Source: a virus. Taken from it: a DNA stretch of 51,138 nucleotides. Each line of letters starts with the position of its first letter. The stretch's first letter is position 1. Under the pieces are notes generated by a model, which did no database searches, was not told where the DNA came from, and was given only the letters and a program-made list of their open reading frames with translations. The position numbers and the translations under genes were made by a program. Location: the IMG/VR virus record IMGVR_UViG_3300035156_000192, positions 1 to 51,138 of that record. One strand, 5' to 3'. Shown piece by piece: positions 47,672-51,138 of the stretch.

Positions 47672-48886
47672 GTGACCGCACCCCCGCCCCTCACGCCGCC
47701 CGAGTCGGACCTGACCGGATATAATTTCATGCCGCTGGACGTGGTCAGGTTCGCGCAGTCGGACCTTGTCGCATTCGCGCCACCCGAGGCCATTGTTGCC
47801 GCAATCCTGCTATGGGGCGCGAGCTGGCACCAGCGGCCGGCGGGCAGTTTGACGAACGACGACCGATCGCTGGCCAACCTAGCCGGGTACGGCCGGGCCG
47901 TGGGCGAATGGCTAAAGGTGAAGGATGACGCGTTGCGAGGGTTCGTGACATGCAGCGACGGCCGGCTATATCATCCCGTCGTCGCCGAGAAAGTTCGCGA
48001 AGCATGGCTCGGCCGGCTTAAACAACGGTGGCGCACCTATTGTTCGGCTGTTCGTATGCATAACAGCCGCAATGGCGACGACGACCAGCGCAATTCTTTG
48101 TCATTCGAGGAATGGCTAGAACATGGTCGGCCCGACAAGGTCGCGCATGCCCCGAAAGCCGCCCGCCAGGTCGCGCTTCCCCTCGAATGTGACGCGCAAC
48201 CCGATACCATGTTGCGCGCAACGCCCGACGATGTTGCGCGCAGTTTTGGAGGCAAGGGAGAGGGAGAGGGAGAGGGACAGGGAGAGGGAAAGGGAGACTC
48301 TAAAGAACACGACAACCGCGAGGCCCCCGCCGCCAAGGTCGCCGACGACGTGTTCGATTTCGTCGGGGTTGCTGATCGCCTGACACGACTGGCCGGCATC
48401 CCGAACACGCAACCGTCGGCCATCAACCGCAATCTGCAAACCGTTCGCGAGTGGCGGGAAGCGGGGGTCGACATCGACGCGGTCGTGGTGCCCGTCATCG
48501 ACCGGTTCCGCCAGGACAAGCCCGACGAACGCGTGTCGACCCTCCGTTTCTTCGACCAGTCGGTGCGGGCGGCCCTGGCGGCGGCCGAGCGCAAGGCGAA
48601 GGGCAAGCCGCACCGGTCGGCCATGTCGGCCCCACCGGTGAAGCCCCTCGGGATCGTCGACCAGGACGACACGCGGATACGGACGATCCGCGGTCACCTG
48701 AACGGAAAACCCGAGCACGCACCCGACACGATCGCCCTCGCCCTGGAGGAACACGGCGACGACGCGACGCTGGTCATCACCGCAAGGTCGAGCTTCGCCG
48801 CAACCCGCGTTGACCGGGACCTGTTCGCGAAGCTCGCCCACCAGTTCGTCGCGATGAATTGCGAAGTCACGGTGCGCCATCCGTGA
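47672..48886 (+). CDS. DUF1376 protein, probable replication initiation factor
   Basis: 404 residues from GTG 47672. The N-terminal ~110 residues (FMPLDVVRFAQSDLVAFAPP, AAILLWGASWHQRPAGSL) match DUF1376, a winged-helix-like N-terminal domain of phage replication proteins. A low-complexity Gly-Glu linker (about 195-210) encoded by a GA-rich tract separates it from a helical C-terminal half. Position downstream of RusA supports a replication role. No helicase motif was seen. Confidence 0.75.
   Translation: MTAPPPLTPPESDLTGYNFMPLDVVRFAQSDLVAFAPPEAIVAAILLWGASWHQRPAGSLTNDDRSLANLAGYGRAVGEWLKVKDDALRGFVTCSDGRLYHPVVAEKVREAWLGRLKQRWRTYCSAVRMHNSRNGDDDQRNSLSFEEWLEHGRPDKVAHAPKAARQVALPLECDAQPDTMLRATPDDVARSFGGKGEGEGEGQGEGKGDSKEHDNREAPAAKVADDVFDFVGVADRLTRLAGIPNTQPSAINRNLQTVREWREAGVDIDAVVVPVIDRFRQDKPDERVSTLRFFDQSVRAALAAAERKAKGKPHRSAMSAPPVKPLGIVDQDDTRIRTIRGHLNGKPEHAPDTIALALEEHGDDATLVITARSSFAATRVDRDLFAKLAHQFVAMNCEVTVRHP
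48255..48298 (+). repeat. GA-rich polypurine tract
   Basis: About seven imperfect GGGAGA units give a 44-base tract that is purine except for two cytosines, inside the DUF1376 gene, where it encodes a GEGEGEGQGEGKG linker. Polypurine runs can form triplexes or R-loops, and phage origins often lie inside initiator genes. A simple linker is the plainer explanation. Confidence 0.65.
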
Positions 48887-49263
48887 GCGCACTAGCCGAC
48901 GCACTCGGCCGGCGGGCCGTCGCCCTGCTATCCGCTCGCGCTGGTGGCCTGTATCTCCGCATCCCCGACCTCGGAACGGGACGCCGATCGCTTGAAGCTC
49001 AAACGACGCTGGTGCGCCTGGTCGGTGCCGAGCTGGCCTCGGACCTCATCACGAATTTTGCCCTGACCCGTGTCTATGTCCCGAAAGGGCCGAGCACGGC
49101 GCACAACTCCAGGTCGACCCCAATCGACCCCGCACGGGTTCGCAAGATGACCGCGGACGGCATGTCCGCGCAGCAAATCGCGCAAGCCCTCCAGTGCTCG
49201 GAACGAACCGTTTACGCCAAGCGCGCCAACCCCGGCGCACCCTCGAAAAGGACCCGACCATGA
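48883..49263 (+). CDS. HTH-containing protein
   Basis: 126 residues from GTG 48883 overlapping the previous stop. N-terminal ~75 residues are alpha/beta (RSLEAQTTLVRLVGAELASD). The C-terminal part has a resolvase-type helix-turn-helix: VRKMTADGMSAQQIAQAL, then CSERTVYAKRA (about 85-115). Likely DNA-binding in replication or gene control. ATGA overlap with the next gene. Confidence 0.7.
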   Translation: MSALADALGRRAVALLSARAGGLYLRIPDLGTGRRSLEAQTTLVRLVGAELASDLITNFALTRVYVPKGPSTAHNSRSTPIDPARVRKMTADGMSAQQIAQALQCSERTVYAKRANPGAPSKRTRP

Positions 49264-50753
49264 ACGACAACTCGACGGCCTCGAACGTTGGCCAAATTGA
49301 TGACGGTGGCCCGCACGGTGACACCGCAGACACGATCGAACCCGAGGCGAGCGCGATTGATCGTTCGTGGTCGGCGTCGATCCTGGACGATTGGCGCAAC
49401 GGGATGGCCGACAAGGCGATTGCGACGCTGGCCGTCGGCATCGAATGCCTATGCGATCACGCCGAAATCGTCGGAACCAGGTTCGGGATACCGTTCAGCG
49501 TCGAAACGACTCGGGAAATTCCGGCCACCAGCGACGAAATCGGAACCGCGCGCCCCGATACACCGGGCGAGGGTGCTTCGATGCCTGGCGGGCCGGAAAT
49601 CGTGCCGAACGGCGATGGCACGTTCGCGGTAACGGCGCGGGGCCTGTTCATCCCGCGCGCAACGCTGTCGAGCGAGCCGCCGAAGACTGACGACAAGCCC
49701 GACGCGAATAAATGGGACGGCTGGACCGAAGTCGGCCGGGCATGGCTGGCCAGCGGTGCGCCCCTCGGCGGGGCCGTGGTGGAACAGCCGGTGCGCGAGG
49801 CGATCGAACGGGCCGTGGCCGAGGGTGCGACGAAGGCCATCACGTCACGGGATTTGCAGATCGCGGCCGGCCTGGACCCCGACGCGCCGTTCGAAGTCGG
49901 GGCGTTCCCGGCGGAAATGCGGCGGCACCCTGACCAGCTCGGCGTCAAGCTGGAACCGGTCGACCCGACACCCGAGGAACAGCGCGCCAACTTCGACCGG
50001 ATCGCGAGCGAGCCGCGGCCGAGCGCTGTCGAAATCAAAGAGGCGTTGGAAAGCCTGGAGTTCATCGACGCGCTACTGGTCGAACAGCAATATGACGAGT
50101 CAGCCGAAAACGTGCGCCAGGTCGCGACCATTCTCGACCGGCTCGGCGTCGAAGTGCTTCGCCAGGACATCACGGCCGACGAAGCCGCGGCGACGATTAC
50201 GCGCCTGGAGGCGATGACCAGCCCGCCCGCCGACTTGGCCGAGCTGGTGCAAGAGGCCAGGCTGACCGCCGAACGTCGGGTCGAGCACGACCGGGGCGTC
50301 GCCGCGTTGCTGGAACGCATGATCGGCGCGCTGAACGCCGAGCGTCGCGCGCGGGTGACTGCCGAGGCCGACGCGAACCTGTTCAGTGACCAGCTCGACA
50401 TAAAAACCGAAGCGCTGGCCGACATGGCGCGAACGCAACAGGTCGTCGGCCTATGCCGCCAGCTCGACGAAGCGAGGGCCGAGGCCGCGCTACGGTTGCG
50501 CCAGTGCGACGAAGCCGAAGAGTCTTACCGCCACGCCCTCCACCAGGCCGAATGCAACGAAGCGCGGCGGCGTCGGACGAAGCGCAAGCTGAAACGGGCG
50601 CGCAAGTTGCTCGCCGAGGCCCCGACCTATGACGACAGCCGGCGCGACGCGGGAATTGTCGCCTGGAACGAAAGCCTTCGCACGGCGAGTCCTATCGGCG
50701 AATCGGTCGACGCCATCGCGGAAGCCCTCGGCATGCGGAAGGCCGGCGAATGA
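49260..50753 (+). CDS. large early protein with C-terminal coiled coil
   Basis: 497 residues from the ATG overlapping the previous stop. The N-terminal 110 residues are acidic. Residues about 125-215 contain GPEIVPNGDGTFAVTARGLF and WTEVGRAWLASGAPLG. From about 255 to 470 the sequence is mainly helical coiled coil (EALESLEFIDALLVEQQYDE; RRRRTKRKLKRARKLLAEAP). No enzyme motif is visible. Function unknown. Confidence 0.68.
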   Translation: MNDNSTASNVGQIDDGGPHGDTADTIEPEASAIDRSWSASILDDWRNGMADKAIATLAVGIECLCDHAEIVGTRFGIPFSVETTREIPATSDEIGTARPDTPGEGASMPGGPEIVPNGDGTFAVTARGLFIPRATLSSEPPKTDDKPDANKWDGWTEVGRAWLASGAPLGGAVVEQPVREAIERAVAEGATKAITSRDLQIAAGLDPDAPFEVGAFPAEMRRHPDQLGVKLEPVDPTPEEQRANFDRIASEPRPSAVEIKEALESLEFIDALLVEQQYDESAENVRQVATILDRLGVEVLRQDITADEAAATITRLEAMTSPPADLAELVQEARLTAERRVEHDRGVAALLERMIGALNAERRARVTAEADANLFSDQLDIKTEALADMARTQQVVGLCRQLDEARAEAALRLRQCDEAEESYRHALHQAECNEARRRRTKRKLKRARKLLAEAPTYDDSRRDAGIVAWNESLRTASPIGESVDAIAEALGMRKAGE

Positions 50754-50986
50754 CGCCGTTCGCGCAAATCATCGTCGGCATATCGCTGGCCGCCGTCACA
50801 ATCGTCATCGTCGGCCTGGTCGCCGGGGCACTCGCCGCGCTGGTCGTCAATCGCCTGGAGCGGCGGCGCGAACGCCACCTGGCCGACTTCGTGCGGCGGC
50901 ACCCGTGGGCGGGACCGTCCCGCCCGACGCTCGATAGCGAGCTGAACAAGGATCGCAGCGGCAAGGAAGGGCGCGAGGCATCGTAA
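50750..50986 (+). CDS. small membrane protein
   Basis: 78 residues with one long N-terminal span (AQIIVGISLAAVTIVIVGLV, about 5-33), then a basic charged tail (NRLERRRERHLADFVRRHP). Coupled by ATGA to the gene before it. Last gene before the control region of the gene at 57. Unknown role; early membrane proteins are often superinfection or host-takeover factors. Confidence 0.65.
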   Translation: MTPFAQIIVGISLAAVTIVIVGLVAGALAALVVNRLERRRERHLADFVRRHPWAGPSRPTLDSELNKDRSGKEGREAS

Positions 50987-50991
50987 CCGCT

Positions 50992-51008
50992 ATTGCGTGG
51001 GAACGAAT
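50992..51008 (+). promoter_or_regulatory. 17-bp element, small mismatch
   Basis: ATTGCGTGGGAACGAAT: as ATTCG-N7-CGAAT but with ATTGC in the left arm. It lies in the gap before the gene block that starts at 57 (across the circle junction) and shares the extended right arm AACGAATAA with the copy at 38635. Confidence 0.65.
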
Positions 51009-51011
51009 AAA

Positions 51012-51138
51012 GCGTATTGGGGGCGGGCCGGGTGACCGGCTCGCCCCTTCCGCAAAAGGAACCACGCATGGCTGACAAGCCCGAAAACCCGCCCGCCTTC
51101 CCCGCCACCGGTGAAGGGCTTCGCAATCCGCTCTACGG
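51012..51138. repeat. second copy of the 127-bp terminal repeat
   Basis: Exact copy of 1-127. It contains the hairpin, ribosome binding site and first 24 codons of the gene at 57, so the gene fragment at the very end of the window is a duplicate and should not be counted as a separate gene. Confidence 0.9.

Noticed and set aside
1-51138. tRNA genes, integrase and attachment sites
   Set aside because: No cloverleaf-like segment, tyrosine or serine integrase motif, or transposase motif was recognised on either strand by eye; a tRNAscan-SE and HMM search would settle this.

Overview
The window is the complete genome of a tailed, siphovirus-type bacteriophage. Bases 1-127 are repeated exactly at 51012-51138, the signature of a circular assembly opened with a 127-base overlap, so the unique genome is about 51,011 bp. 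It is uniformly GC-rich (about two thirds G+C by eye), very densely coded, and chains its genes with ATGA, GTGA and TTGA stop/start overlaps. No integrase, transposase, partition gene, tRNA or polymerase is recognisable, so there is no positive evidence for lysogeny. The host is not identified. The base composition and the style of the tape measure, lysozyme and tail proteins suggest an alphaproteobacterium (perhaps Sphingomonadales), but this is a weak inference.

Layout. (1) 57-2308 (+): eight short overlapping genes of unknown function ahead of packaging. (2) 2301-8037 (+): small and large terminase, a Mu-like (DUF935) portal and a Mu F-like minor head protein. The portal carries an extra two-histidine (2H) phosphoesterase-like domain resembling the anti-CBASS nuclease Acb1. 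(3) 8286-15390 (+): receptor-binding and carbohydrate-active proteins, including a C1q-like fibre, an Asp-box propeller protein with a SPRY-like domain, and a glycoside-hydrolase-like protein with a signal peptide. (4) 15387-19461 (-): an accessory cassette of 13 small overlapping genes (RNase HI, DUF6283, a lipoprotein, a PP-loop PAPS-reductase-like protein). It lies inside the structural region in the opposite direction. (5) 19610-24532 (+): Mu I-like protease/scaffold, cement protein, DUF2184 major capsid protein and head-tail completion proteins. (6) 24539-36417 (+): tail tube, a tail chaperone pair joined by a textbook -1 frameshift element, tape measure, a 1434-residue repeat-rich tail protein and distal tail proteins. 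(7) 36419-38200 (+): lysis genes (holin candidates, GH108 lysozyme). (8) 38197-38598 (-), then 38737-39338 (+) ending in a strong terminator. (9) 39399-44869 (-): early/recombination operon with HNH endonuclease, Sak4-like ATPase and RecE-like exonuclease. (10) 45012-50986 (+): HTH regulator, adenine-methyltransferase-like protein, RusA resolvase and a DUF1376 replication-type protein, running round the circle into region 1.

Regulation. A 17-bp inverted repeat, ATTCG-N7-CGAAT, lies just upstream of seven gene blocks (five perfect copies and two with small mismatches) and in none of the other gaps inspected. It looks like a genome-wide operator or promoter element. The HTH protein at 45012, itself preceded by two copies, is the natural candidate to bind it. 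Two structural sub-blocks (protease and tail completion) instead share a 13-bp motif upstream of a -10-like hexamer, which may mark late promoters.

How the genes work together: terminase, portal, protease and capsid genes build and fill the head; the tail genes build a long non-contractile tail, about 190 nm if the usual 0.15 nm per tape-measure residue holds. The sugar-active proteins probably attack host surface glycan, and the holin/lysozyme group releases progeny. The embedded Acb1-like domain may remove cyclic nucleotide immune signals. Its function is inferred from motifs only.
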